This document shows, piece after piece, positions 9,334 through 18,787 of a DNA stretch of 33,637 nucleotides. The position numbers and the translations under genes are program-made. The stretch is from Pirellulales bacterium (GTDB lineage: Bacteria; Planctomycetota; Planctomycetia; Pirellulales; Thermoguttaceae): positions 1-33,637 of the forward strand of contig JAFGAY010000375.1 in the NCBI GenBank assembly GCA_016933425.1, in the 5' to 3' direction. Each line of letters begins with the position of its first letter. Within the stretch, counting starts at the first letter, position 1. The notes beneath the pieces are model-generated. The model saw nothing but the letters and a program-made list of their open reading frames with translations. It searched no databases and had not been told where the DNA came from.

Positions 9334-11148
9334 ATGATGCATTCGAACTGCCTGCCGAGAATCTGCACTTGCCTCGTATGTGCAGTCGTCCTCGGCTTCG
9401 CCGGCGCTGCCGTCGCCCAGACCAATTGGGCCGGCGGCACCAGCACCGATTGGAGCAACGCGGCCAACTGGGACAACGGCGTGCCCGACAGCGCCACGGC
9501 CGCCGTTGTCAACCACTATGTCCTCAATCCCTATGACCCGGTCTTGGATGCCGACGGCGCCGCGGCCAGTCTCACCATGGGAACAACCGACAACGCCTCA
9601 CTGACCATCAACGCGAATCACGCGCTGACGATCACCGGCGGCGGTTTCATCGGTCAGATGACGGGCACCACCAGCACGATCGTCCAATCCGACGGCACTC
9701 TCACGGCCGACCAACTCTGGCTGGGAAGCCAGGTCGCCGGATCGACCGGCGCCGGCACGTACAACCTGAGCGGTGGAACCTTGGCAATCACCGGCGGTCA
9801 AGGAATCATCATCGGCGAACAGGGCCACGGAACCTTCACGCAAACCGGCGGCGTGGTCAATAACGCCCTTGTCGTCTACGCCGGCGACAACTACGTCGGC
9901 CAGCCGACCTCGTACCCCGGCGGCACCGGTGAAATCGCCATCAGCGGCGGCGTGTTCAACGGCGGCGCCTACGGCGTCATTCTCGGCGTCTGGGGTGGAA
10001 ACGCCTCGCTGACCGTCAACGGCACCGGCGTGTTGAACACCAATATACTTTCGATGGCCCACCCCGGCGGCGTCGCCCCGGGCGCGACCACCAGCACAAT
10101 CAACCTCAGCGGCGACGGACAGATCAACCTAGGTAGCCAATTACTCCTGGCGGCCCACGCCGATACGACCGGCACGCTCACCCAGACCGGCGGCGTCCTG
10201 ACCGTCCCACTCCTGGATCGAGGCCTTGGCATGGGCACTTACGATTTGACCGGCGGCACGCTCAACGTGTCCGAGGTCCGCGGCATGGACCTCGACAACA
10301 ACGGCGGCACCGTCAACGTCGGCGGAGCCGGCATTGGTTCCCTGGTCATGCAAAAGGATAATATCGCCCTTGGCAAGTCGGCCACCCAGGTGGTCGACCC
10401 CAATTGGGGCTTTCCGGCCAGCAACGGCGTCGATGGAAACTACAACAACTTCACCCATTGCGACGGAACCAGCCTGAACAACTACTGGCAGGTCGATCTG
10501 ACGGGCGGCGACGCCAATGTCCCCGTCAGCGAGATCAATCTCTATGCCAGAACCGATGGCGGCGGCGCCTACGCCAATTTCATGTCGAACTTCTTCGTTC
10601 GTTTGATCGACAAGGATGGCGTCGTTACCACGCTCGGCCCATTCATCACGACCCCGGAAGAGTATCTTGCCCCGGGCGTGCCGTTTGAGGTTCCGCTCGG
10701 CGGCACCTACGACGCGCGTTATGTAAAAGTACAACTCGATGGATATAGCGTGTCGGGCTACGGCTACTTGTGCGTCGCGGAGGCGGAGGTGCTCGGCGAC
10801 CGATACGGTTATGCACAGAACGCCGACAGCACGCTGGGAGTCGAATTGGATCCCCTTGCCAATGCGTGCGACAAACTCGTCGCCGGCGCGGTTAGTCTGG
10901 CCGGCACGCTCGACGTGACCAGCCTCGGCGGCGACTTTGCCGACGGCCAGGTCTTCGACGTCCTCGATTGGGACACCCTCGCCGGGACGTTTGACGACGT
11001 CAACCTCCCCACCTTGACCGGAGGTCTCAACTGGGACACGTCCGATTTGTACGTGTCCGGCGAGCTGCGCGTCGTGCCCGAACCCTCGACCATCGGCCTG
11101 CTCCTGATGGGAGTGATCGGCTTGTTGGCCACGGCTCGACGACGATAA
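9334..11148 (+). CDS. PEP-CTERM protein with F5/8 type C-like domain, no dockerin; paralogue of 7137-9239
   Basis: Start ATG 9334 after gaaggagaaa; same order of strand repeats and NIALGKSATQVV...NGVDG...YWQVDLTGG; C-terminal VPEPSTIGLLLMGVIGLLATARRR. Confidence 0.88.
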   Translation: MMHSNCLPRICTCLVCAVVLGFAGAAVAQTNWAGGTSTDWSNAANWDNGVPDSATAAVVNHYVLNPYDPVLDADGAAASLTMGTTDNASLTINANHALTITGGGFIGQMTGTTSTIVQSDGTLTADQLWLGSQVAGSTGAGTYNLSGGTLAITGGQGIIIGEQGHGTFTQTGGVVNNALVVYAGDNYVGQPTSYPGGTGEIAISGGVFNGGAYGVILGVWGGNASLTVNGTGVLNTNILSMAHPGGVAPGATTSTINLSGDGQINLGSQLLLAAHADTTGTLTQTGGVLTVPLLDRGLGMGTYDLTGGTLNVSEVRGMDLDNNGGTVNVGGAGIGSLVMQKDNIALGKSATQVVDPNWGFPASNGVDGNYNNFTHCDGTSLNNYWQVDLTGGDANVPVSEINLYARTDGGGAYANFMSNFFVRLIDKDGVVTTLGPFITTPEEYLAPGVPFEVPLGGTYDARYVKVQLDGYSVSGYGYLCVAEAEVLGDRYGYAQNADSTLGVELDPLANACDKLVAGAVSLAGTLDVTSLGGDFADGQVFDVLDWDTLAGTFDDVNLPTLTGGLNWDTSDLYVSGELRVVPEPSTIGLLLMGVIGLLATARRR

Positions 11149-11401
11149 ACCCTTGCGATGACTACAGCCACGTAGCGCCCAAGAACAGAAGAGGAGGCCC
11201 GCCAGCGGCACTGCTGGCAGCGGCGGCAAATCGTCAGCAGTGCCGCGCGGCGGACATCCCAAGAACGACGTGGCTCCGGAAGCCGAATGATGCCGGGCAA
11301 GGTTTACGATTTTTTTCGAGAACCAACATTGGCGCGTGGCCGGGTCTAATGCGATCCGGCTCGCGCCGCCTTGGTTTTTGCCAAATACTGGAGGATACGA
11401 C

Positions 11402-12496
11402 ATGTTGCCGCGATTCGTGAAGATGCAAGTGGTCGCAATTGCGCAAAACCGCGACGGCCGTCGAAGTCGAGCCGGTTTCACGCTGGTTGAACTGCTCGTG
11501 GTGATCGCCATCATCGGCGTGCTTATCGCGCTTCTGCTGCCGGCCGTTCAAGCGGCGCGCGAGGCGGCGCGCCGCACTCAATGCCGGAATAATCTCCGGC
11601 AAATTGGCACCGCCATCTACTCCCACGAATCAGCGCAAGGATTTTTCCCCTCGTGTGGCTGGGGTTGGATGTGGGTTGGCGACCCCGACCGCGGATTCGG
11701 CAAGGAACAACCCGGCGGCTGGATCTACAACGTCTACCCTTTCATGGAATGCGATACGATTCATGGCTTGGGATCTGGCGCGCCGACGGCGACCAAAATG
11801 CTCGCCGCCGCCGAGATGTGCCGAACGCCGGTCGCGACATTCATCTGCCCGAGCCGGCGGGAGGTTAAGCCGTTCGACGAGGCGGCGTCGCATGATCGTG
11901 GAAACATCCTGCACAACGTCAACACCACCAACCCCAAGCTCACCAAGCACGCACGAACCGATTATGCCATTAACGTCGGCGATGACAATACGCCGATTAT
12001 CAACGGTCAACCGGACATTCGATTCTGGGGACCCCAAACCTACGAAGAAGGCGACAGTTCCACTTTCAACTGGTGCGAGGATAAGTTCAACCGGCTCACC
12101 GGCATCTCCTTCGTGCGCAGCAACATCAAAATCCACGACATCACCGACGGAACCACGAATACCTACTGCGTCGGCGAAAAGTACATCGATCCCGACCATT
12201 ACGAAGACGGCGAGGAATGGGGAGACGATCAGCCCCTGGTCGTCGGTTACGACTGGGATATCATGCGCTGGGCCAGCTCAACCTACGAATTGCGACCCGA
12301 CCACCGCGGCAGCTTCGCGGCCAATCCCTACAAATTTTCCTATTTGTTCGGCAGCGCGCACGCGGGCGGCATCCATTTCCTTTTCTGCGACGGATCGGTC
12401 CACACGATTCCCTACGACATCGACCTGCAAGTACACGCCCGGCTGGGGAACCGATGCGACGGATACCAGATCAATAAAGAACAAGTCGTGAAATAA
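11402..12496 (+). CDS. DUF1559 domain protein with prepilin N-methylation/cleavage motif (type II pseudopilin-like)
   Basis: [48 protein letters not shown]-terminal [19 protein letters not shown] (H-X9-DG). Start ATG 11402 after ggagg. Confidence 0.93.
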   Translation: MLPRFVKMQVVAIAQNRDGRRSRAGFTLVELLVVIAIIGVLIALLLPAVQAAREAARRTQCRNNLRQIGTAIYSHESAQGFFPSCGWGWMWVGDPDRGFGKEQPGGWIYNVYPFMECDTIHGLGSGAPTATKMLAAAEMCRTPVATFICPSRREVKPFDEAASHDRGNILHNVNTTNPKLTKHARTDYAINVGDDNTPIINGQPDIRFWGPQTYEEGDSSTFNWCEDKFNRLTGISFVRSNIKIHDITDGTTNTYCVGEKYIDPDHYEDGEEWGDDQPLVVGYDWDIMRWASSTYELRPDHRGSFAANPYKFSYLFGSAHAGGIHFLFCDGSVHTIPYDIDLQVHARLGNRCDGYQINKEQVVK

Positions 12497-12582
12497 ACAC
12501 GGGGCCGGCCAGAGATCGAAAACACGTCCCCTTAAAAAAGCAGGCCCGTTATCCAAACGTTTCAAGGACCACGCGAATAATG

Positions 12583-13635
12583 CTACGCCCCACTGAGCAT
12601 CTTGGCATAGGCCAGAATCGCTACGGCAAGAATGAGAATGGCCACGGCGGCCACCATCTGCCGAAGCGGCCTTCCGCCAATGCCGCGCCATTCGCCGCTC
12701 AGAAAGCCGACGGCCTGATTGCCGAGCACCTGCGTCGTCTGCTGGATGCCGAAGCCGACCGAAGCACCCAACGCCCCCAGATACAACATTCCGCGACCCA
12801 ACAAAATAATCGAGACGATGATCTGAATGCCCAACGCGGCAGCCAACGCGAGATCGGGCAAGCTTCGCCCCAGCATGGCCCAGGATCGCCTCTTGGTCAT
12901 CAGCCATGCGGGATAGCCCAGGTTGACGCACGCTCCACCCAGCAGGACGGCCGCCCAAACGGCCACATTCGTCGATATCGGGCCGACCTTGCGGATTTCC
13001 ATTGCTTTCACAATCGGATCGTGTGCGTAGACAAAGCTCAAACTGATGCCGGTCGATGTGACGCCCGCGATGACCGACATGATCAGCCCTCCCAGAAAAC
13101 CGCCCGAGGCGGGTCGAGACCTGTCGCCCGAGCTGCCAATCGCCCGATCGCGGCCGAACCCGGCCACCGCGCTAAGAACGACGCCGATGAGCATCACGGC
13201 GATGCCGGCCATCACGGCCAGGCCCGCCACGGAGGTCAAGTCGGGCGATTGGCTGAACTGGCCGCTTCCCTTGACGACCATCGGCAACGTCACCCCGGCC
13301 GCGACGGCCACGCCGCTGAGGATCGCGCCCGTCAGCGCGGCGCCAATGCGAATCACGCAAACCCCAAAGAGCACGTTGGCCGTGCCCCAGCAAATCGAAA
13401 TCGCGTTGGCCAGAACCAAGGGTTTCCATCCCACCTCGGCATAAGCGTCCAGGAAGTCGGGGATCGTGATCCACACCACGGCCCACGGAATGAGAATGAG
13501 GCCAAGGAGCATCGCGACAAACCAATAATGCTCGAACGCGAGCGTGCGCATCAATTTCATCGGCCACGCCAAGGTTCCCGTGCCCACGCCCGCCGCGGTT
13601 ACCAACAAAATACCCACAAGCAAGTTTTCGTCCAT
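12583..13635 (-). CDS. rhaT: RhaT-family L-rhamnose/proton symporter
   Basis: Ten-TM-like hydrophobic protein; GTLAWPMKLMRTLAFEHYWFVAMLLGLILIPWAV, LANAISICWGTANVLFGVCVIRIGAALTGAILSG. Start placed at MDENLLVG rather than the longer ORF start at 13677. Confidence 0.8.
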   Translation of the reverse strand: MDENLLVGILLVTAAGVGTGTLAWPMKLMRTLAFEHYWFVAMLLGLILIPWAVVWITIPDFLDAYAEVGWKPLVLANAISICWGTANVLFGVCVIRIGAALTGAILSGVAVAAGVTLPMVVKGSGQFSQSPDLTSVAGLAVMAGIAVMLIGVVLSAVAGFGRDRAIGSSGDRSRPASGGFLGGLIMSVIAGVTSTGISLSFVYAHDPIVKAMEIRKVGPISTNVAVWAAVLLGGACVNLGYPAWLMTKRRSWAMLGRSLPDLALAAALGIQIIVSIILLGRGMLYLGALGASVGFGIQQTTQVLGNQAVGFLSGEWRGIGGRPLRQMVAAVAILILAVAILAYAKMLSGA

Positions 13636-13883
13636 CGCGACGACTCCGATAACACAACCATGGTTTTGAAAAGACATTTGACACGCGGAACACGCGGAAC
13701 ACGGTTGCCCATGCGCGGCATTCTACAATGTCGCGCGGCGATCTGAAAGTCCTTCGCAATTATATTTTATTCATTCCGAAGTATTGCGGTTCGTTGATAA
13801 ACAGTTAAGTTAGATACTCGGCGTTTACGCAACGCCGGGCTTTGTGATGTTGTTTTTGTAAACGGAGAAGAAAGGAGAAGCTC

Positions 13884-14846
13884 GTGCCATTGGAATCGAT
13901 CCACGACATGGTGCGCCGCGCCCACGAAGAGCGCTACGCCATTGGATATTTTGAAGGTTGGAACCTAGAATCGCTGGAGGGCGTTATCGACGCCGCCGAG
14001 CAGACTCGGTCGCCGATCATCATTGGTTTTAACGGCGACTTCATGAGCCATGACGGCCGCCGCGTCGCGTCGAGGCTGTCGGTTTGGGCCGCCATGGCCA
14101 AGGCGGCCGCCGAATCTTCGGCCGTGCCGTGCGGCCTGGTCTTCAACGAATGCTCCAAAATCGCCTGGCTCAAGGAAGCCATCGACCGCGGTTTTAATTT
14201 GGTGCTACCCGTCGACGAATCCTGGTCGCCCGACGAGTACGTTCGCCGTTTGAAGGAACTCGTTCTCTACGCCCACCAGCGCAACGCCGCGGTCGAGGCT
14301 GAATTGGGTGAGCTGCCCTGCGCCGCGTCGGGCCGCGTCAACAGCGACGGCGCGCTGACCGACCCCGTGGCCGCCGGACGCTTCGTCCGCGAAACCGGCG
14401 TCGACCTCTTGTCCGTGAGCGTCGGAAACGTCCATATCCAGGTCAACGGCGAATGCACGCAGAAACTCGACCTCGATCGGCTCCTCGCAATCCGCGACCA
14501 CGTTCCCGTCCCCCTGGTCCTCCACGGCGGGACGGGCATCGCCGAACAGTCCCTCAAGGATGCGATTCAACTCGGTGTCGCCAAAGTTAACTACGGCACC
14601 TATTTGAAACAACGCTACCTGACCGCCGTTCGCGAAGCTCTCGCGCTCGACCTGAACAATCCGCACGAACTCCTGGGCCTTGGCGGCGAACCCGACGTCA
14701 TGGTTGCCGGCCGCCTGGCCGTCCGCGACGCCGTTCTCGAACGAATCGAGTCGTTGGGCTGCTGTGGAAAAGCAAAACCCGCGCGGACCAAGGTTCCGGC
14801 GCCGTCGCGCCAGTTCGATCGCGAGCTAATGAGCAAAACCGACTGA
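13884..14846 (+). CDS. Class II fructose-bisphosphate aldolase-like protein with altered metal/catalytic motif
   Basis: GTG start after aaaggagaag. PLVLHGGTGI, KVNYGTYL, VEAELGELP and SVGNVH are class II aldolase motifs, but VFNECS occupies the HLDHG position. Confidence 0.8.
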   Translation: MPLESIHDMVRRAHEERYAIGYFEGWNLESLEGVIDAAEQTRSPIIIGFNGDFMSHDGRRVASRLSVWAAMAKAAAESSAVPCGLVFNECSKIAWLKEAIDRGFNLVLPVDESWSPDEYVRRLKELVLYAHQRNAAVEAELGELPCAASGRVNSDGALTDPVAAGRFVRETGVDLLSVSVGNVHIQVNGECTQKLDLDRLLAIRDHVPVPLVLHGGTGIAEQSLKDAIQLGVAKVNYGTYLKQRYLTAVREALALDLNNPHELLGLGGEPDVMVAGRLAVRDAVLERIESLGCCGKAKPARTKVPAPSRQFDRELMSKTD

Positions 14847-14892
14847 TAACGAAACCAAGAGCATCCCGTTATTACCGGATAAACAAAACCCC

Positions 14893-15951
14893 ATGCAGTT
14901 TGAAATGAAAATGCCCGACCTGGCGACCACCGATTCGGCAATCCGAATCGGCCGTTGGATGGTCGCGCCGGGCGAAGCCGTCAAACGCGGCCAGCCGCTT
15001 TTGGAAGTCGAAACCGACAAGGCGGCGATGGAGGTCGAGTCGGTCGCCACCGGCGTGCTCGTGGAAATCCGCGCTCAAGTCGACGACGAAGTGTCGGTCG
15101 GCGACGTCATCGCGATTTTCGACGTGGCGGATGCCAAACCCGGCGCTGCGGCGACCAGCCCCCCGCCGTCCGAGCGGTCCGCGTCTCCAACGCCGCCCAG
15201 CGCGTCCCCGCCGGCCGCGGCGTCTCGTCCGGCCGCCGGCGGAGGTGGAATGTTTGCTCGCAACCGCGCCGCCGCGCCCTCTCCGTCTTCCTCGGACGCG
15301 ATTCCATTGACCCTCGCCCAACGCACGGCGGCCAAGCGATTGGCCGAAAGCAAGCAAACCATTCCCCATTTCTATGTCCAGACCAGCGTCAATGCGGCCG
15401 CCATGGCGGCGCGCCGCAAGGCGGCCGAGCCCGCGAAAATCGCCTGGGACGCCTTTTTCGTTCGGGCCGTCGCCCGCGCGATGAAGCAGTTCGATCGCTT
15501 CACCTGTCGCCTTGAGGGCGACCGGTTGGCGCCGCTTGCGGCGGACGCGATCGGCGTGGCGATCGACCATGAAGGCGAGCTTTACGTCGTTCCGGTCTCC
15601 GAGCCGGCCTCCAAGACCGTCGAACAAATCAGCGCGGAAATCCGCCGGAACGTCGAGCGGCTCAAGGCCGGCGATCCCGAGGTTCGCAAAAACCGGCCGG
15701 CGCGAATGACCGTGACCAATCTCGGCGTGTGCAACGTCGATACTTTTATCCCCATCATCAACCCGCCCGAGCCGGCCATTCTCGGCATCGGCAAAGTCCG
15801 GCCGACGGCCGTCCCGCGCGACGACGGCGAGATTGCCGTCGAACCCCGGTGCATGTTGACCTTGAGCGTCGATCACCGGGTGGCCAGCGGCCGCTACGCC
15901 GCCGATTTTCTCGACGCCATTGTCCGCGACCTGGAAACCCAAACCGAATAA
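14893..15951 (+). CDS. 2-oxo acid dehydrogenase E2 component (dihydrolipoamide acyltransferase)
   Basis: Lipoyl motif EVETDKAAMEVES; Pro/Ala linker; catalytic-domain motifs LTLAQRTAAKRLAESKQTIPHFYV and LSVDHRVASGRYAADFL. Confidence 0.9.
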   Translation: MQFEMKMPDLATTDSAIRIGRWMVAPGEAVKRGQPLLEVETDKAAMEVESVATGVLVEIRAQVDDEVSVGDVIAIFDVADAKPGAAATSPPPSERSASPTPPSASPPAAASRPAAGGGGMFARNRAAAPSPSSSDAIPLTLAQRTAAKRLAESKQTIPHFYVQTSVNAAAMAARRKAAEPAKIAWDAFFVRAVARAMKQFDRFTCRLEGDRLAPLAADAIGVAIDHEGELYVVPVSEPASKTVEQISAEIRRNVERLKAGDPEVRKNRPARMTVTNLGVCNVDTFIPIINPPEPAILGIGKVRPTAVPRDDGEIAVEPRCMLTLSVDHRVASGRYAADFLDAIVRDLETQTE

Positions 15952-15957
15952 CCATTC

Positions 15958-16953
15958 ATGACAACGCAACCCAATCATACGAAATCCATGCGACAATACA
16001 CGCCCGAGTTTCTCTTGGATCTCTACAAGCGCATGCTCCGCATTCGCCAGTTCGAGGACGGCGTCAAGTTCCTGTTCCTCGAAGGCATCATGCCGGGCAC
16101 CATCCACCAATGCCAAGGCCAGGAGGCCACCGCCGTCGGCGTCTGCGCGGCGCTCCGCGACGACGATTTCATCAGTTCTACCTTCCGCGGCCACGGCCAC
16201 GCGCTGGCCAAGGGCCTCGGCGTTCAGGAATTGCTCGATGAACTGTTCGGCGCGACGACCGGCTGCTGCAAGGGCAAGGGCGGCAGCATGCACGTCGGCA
16301 ACATGGCCAAGGGCATGATCCCCGGCATCGCCATCGTCGCCGGCGGCATTCCGGTGACGGCCGGCATGGCGCTGGGCTTCAAGATGCGCAAGACCGACCG
16401 CGTCGCCGTCAGCTTTTTCGGCGACGGCGCGGTGGCCGAGGGAGCGTTTCACGAGGGCGTGAACATGGCGGCCATCTGGGACCTCCCCGCCGTGTTTGTT
16501 TGTGAAAACAACAACTACGGCGCCAGCACCCACATCACCAAGGTCATGCGCGACACGAACATCGCCCGCCGCGTCGGCGCGTGCTACGGCATCCGCGCCC
16601 AACAAGTCGACGGCAACGACGTCCTGGCCGTTCACGAAGCGGCTCTCGCGGCCGTCGACCAATGCCGCAATGGATCGGGGCCCGTGTTCCTGGAACTGTT
16701 GACCTATCGGCTCACCGGCCATTCGCGCCGCGATCCGGCCCACTACCAACCGAAAGAAGAGCGCGCGGCCTGGGCCAAGAAAGACCCGCTCCTCCGCTTC
16801 GCCGACCTGCTCAAGGAGCAAGGCATCGCCGGCGACGCCGAGCTTGAGGCAATCTCCGAGGAGCTTACCCGACAATTTGACGAGGCCGTCGCGGCCGCGC
16901 GCCAGGCGCCGCAGCCAACCATCGACGATCTGACAACCGACGTATTTGTGTGA
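15958..16953 (+). CDS. Thiamine pyrophosphate-dependent dehydrogenase E1 alpha subunit (PDH/acetoin dehydrogenase type)
   Basis: GCCKGKGGSMHV and TPP motif FFGDGAVAEGAFHEGVNMAAIWDLPAVFVCENNNYG. Confidence 0.93.
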   Translation: MTTQPNHTKSMRQYTPEFLLDLYKRMLRIRQFEDGVKFLFLEGIMPGTIHQCQGQEATAVGVCAALRDDDFISSTFRGHGHALAKGLGVQELLDELFGATTGCCKGKGGSMHVGNMAKGMIPGIAIVAGGIPVTAGMALGFKMRKTDRVAVSFFGDGAVAEGAFHEGVNMAAIWDLPAVFVCENNNYGASTHITKVMRDTNIARRVGACYGIRAQQVDGNDVLAVHEAALAAVDQCRNGSGPVFLELLTYRLTGHSRRDPAHYQPKEERAAWAKKDPLLRFADLLKEQGIAGDAELEAISEELTRQFDEAVAAARQAPQPTIDDLTTDVFV

Positions 16954-16970
16954 ACGAAAACGAAAGGAAC

Positions 16971-17993
16971 ATGATGAAGCGGCGACTGGGTATTGCCGAA
17001 GCGTTGCGAGAATCCATTACCGAGGAAATGGAGCGCGACGAACGCGTCTTCTGCATCGGCGAGGACATCGCCGTGCCGGGCGGCTGGGGGGGCGCCTTCA
17101 CGGTAACGCTGGGACTCGAGGAGATATTCCCCGATCGCATGATCAACACGCCGATCGCCGAACTCGGCTTCTTCGGCGTCGCGTGCGGCGCCGCCATGGC
17201 CGGAATGCGGCCCATCGCCGACGTCCAATACGGCGATTTCCTCCTCTTGGCCGCCGACCAGGTGATCAACAACATCGCCAAAATGCGCTACATGTCGGGC
17301 GGACAACTCACCGTGCCGCTGGTCATGCGCGCCCCCGTCGGCGCCACGGGCCGCGGCTCGCAGCACGCCCAATGCGTCGAACGCTATTTCACCGGCGTGC
17401 CCGGCATCAAGGTCGTGGCCGTCTCTAACGCCTACGACGCCAAGGGCGTCCTCAAGGCCGCCGTGCGCGACGACAACCCCGTGATGATCATCGAGCACAA
17501 ACTGCTGTACGGCTCGAAAGGAGCCCGGGCCGAAAGCGGCGCGGTCGACGCCACGAGCGAGATTCCCGACGAGGATTACACCGTGCCGTTGGATCGCGCG
17601 GCCGTCCGGCGCGAGGGGACCGACGTCACTATTCTCGGATGGCTGCTCATGCTCCACCGGTCACTTCAGGCGGCCGAGCAACTCGCCGCCCAGGGCACAA
17701 GCGCCGAAGTGATCGACGTCCGGAGCCTCGCCCCCATCGACTACGATACGATCGGCGAGTCGGTTCGCAAGACGGGCCGCGTCGTGCTGGTCGAGGAAGG
17801 ACCCAAAACCGGGTCTGTCAGCGCCGAAATCGCCGCCGGCATCCTCGAACGTTTTGGTGAATACCTCCGATGCCCGGTGCGCCGCGTTGCATCGGCCGAC
17901 ATTCCCGTCCCGTTCAGCCCCCTACTCGAAAACGCCTATCGTCCCGACGTGCCGCAAATCGTCGACGCCGTCGCCGACGCCATGCGGTTTTGA
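16971..17993 (+). CDS. 2-oxo acid dehydrogenase E1 beta subunit (PDH/acetoin dehydrogenase type)
   Basis: IAEALRESITEEMERDERVFCIGEDI, NTPIAELGFFGVACGAAMAGMRPIADVQYGDF, PVGATGRGSQHAQ. Start at ATG 16971 after gaaagga. Confidence 0.93.
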   Translation: MMKRRLGIAEALRESITEEMERDERVFCIGEDIAVPGGWGGAFTVTLGLEEIFPDRMINTPIAELGFFGVACGAAMAGMRPIADVQYGDFLLLAADQVINNIAKMRYMSGGQLTVPLVMRAPVGATGRGSQHAQCVERYFTGVPGIKVVAVSNAYDAKGVLKAAVRDDNPVMIIEHKLLYGSKGARAESGAVDATSEIPDEDYTVPLDRAAVRREGTDVTILGWLLMLHRSLQAAEQLAAQGTSAEVIDVRSLAPIDYDTIGESVRKTGRVVLVEEGPKTGSVSAEIAAGILERFGEYLRCPVRRVASADIPVPFSPLLENAYRPDVPQIVDAVADAMRF

Positions 17994-17997
17994 CCGA

Positions 17998-18006
17998 TGC
18001 TATAAT
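17998..18006 (+). promoter_or_regulatory. Extended -10 promoter element (TGC-TATAAT)
   Basis: TGCTATAAT immediately after the E1beta stop, upstream of the isomerase gene. Confidence 0.45.
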
Positions 18007-18076
18007 TCAATCGAACGGGATCGCCGCGATCCTTTCAGGGCGGCCGAGACCGTTTATCTCCAACGGAGACCTTCGC

Positions 18077-18760
18077 ATGAAACGATCCGAAATCAACCAA
18101 CAGATCGAAAACGCCAAGCGGCTGCTCGAAAAAAACAACGTCACCCTGCCGCCGTTCGCCTATTGGTCGCCGGAAGACTGGAAAACCAAAGGCCATGAAT
18201 GCGACGAAATCCGCGATTGCATGTTGGGATGGGACATCACCGACTTCGGCTCCGGACGATTCGACGAAATTGGACTGGTCGTCTTCACGGTCCGCAACGG
18301 CCATCCGACGATCAAGCAGTACGGCGTGAAAACCTATTGCGAAAAAATCATCATCATGACGCCGGGCCAGCACTGCCCGATGCACTTCCACTGGAGCAAG
18401 ACCGAGGACATCATCAATCGTTGCGGCGGCAACCTGGTTTTCATGATCTACAACGGCACTCCCGACGAAAAACTGGCCGACACCGACGTTACGGTTTCGC
18501 TGGACGGGGTGGTCAAGACGTTTCCCGCCGGCGCCGAAGTCGTGCTCGGCCCCGGCGAATCGATGACCGTGCCGGCCTATTTGTACCACGAATTCTGGGC
18601 CCAGGAAGGCGGAGGCACGCTCGTTGCCGGCGAAGTATCCAAGGTCAACGACGACAACTCCGACAACCGCTTCCTCGATCCGGCCGGCCGATTCCCCGAC
18701 GTCGAGGAGGACTGTCCGCCGGTCCACTATCTCTGCACGGAATACCCGCCGGCACAATAA
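18077..18760 (+). CDS. D-lyxose isomerase-like cupin
   Basis: ENAKRLLEKNNVTLPPFAYWSPEDW; YCEKIIIMTPGQHCPMHFHWSKTEDIINRCGGNL; VPAYLYHEFWA. Cupin metal ligands and overall pattern fit D-lyxose ketol-isomerases. Confidence 0.85.
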   Translation: MKRSEINQQIENAKRLLEKNNVTLPPFAYWSPEDWKTKGHECDEIRDCMLGWDITDFGSGRFDEIGLVVFTVRNGHPTIKQYGVKTYCEKIIIMTPGQHCPMHFHWSKTEDIINRCGGNLVFMIYNGTPDEKLADTDVTVSLDGVVKTFPAGAEVVLGPGESMTVPAYLYHEFWAQEGGGTLVAGEVSKVNDDNSDNRFLDPAGRFPDVEEDCPPVHYLCTEYPPAQ

Positions 18761-18787
18761 CGCCCCCCCAAGACCAAAAACCTATCC

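Noticed and set aside
7500-10350. Repeated GGCGGCAC/ACCGGCGGC-type units as a possible CRISPR or DNA satellite
   Set aside because: They are codons for degenerate TGGT/SGGT protein repeats with irregular spacing and no conserved DNA repeat/spacer structure.
12580-13746. 388-aa plus-strand ORF antisense to the RhaT-like gene
   Set aside because: Composition is His/Arg/Gln-rich noise; the minus strand encodes a convincing membrane transporter.
14872-16875. 667-aa minus-strand ORF opposite the E2/E1alpha genes
   Set aside because: Antisense artefact of GC-rich codon bias; no recognisable motif, while the plus strand has canonical E2 and E1 motifs.
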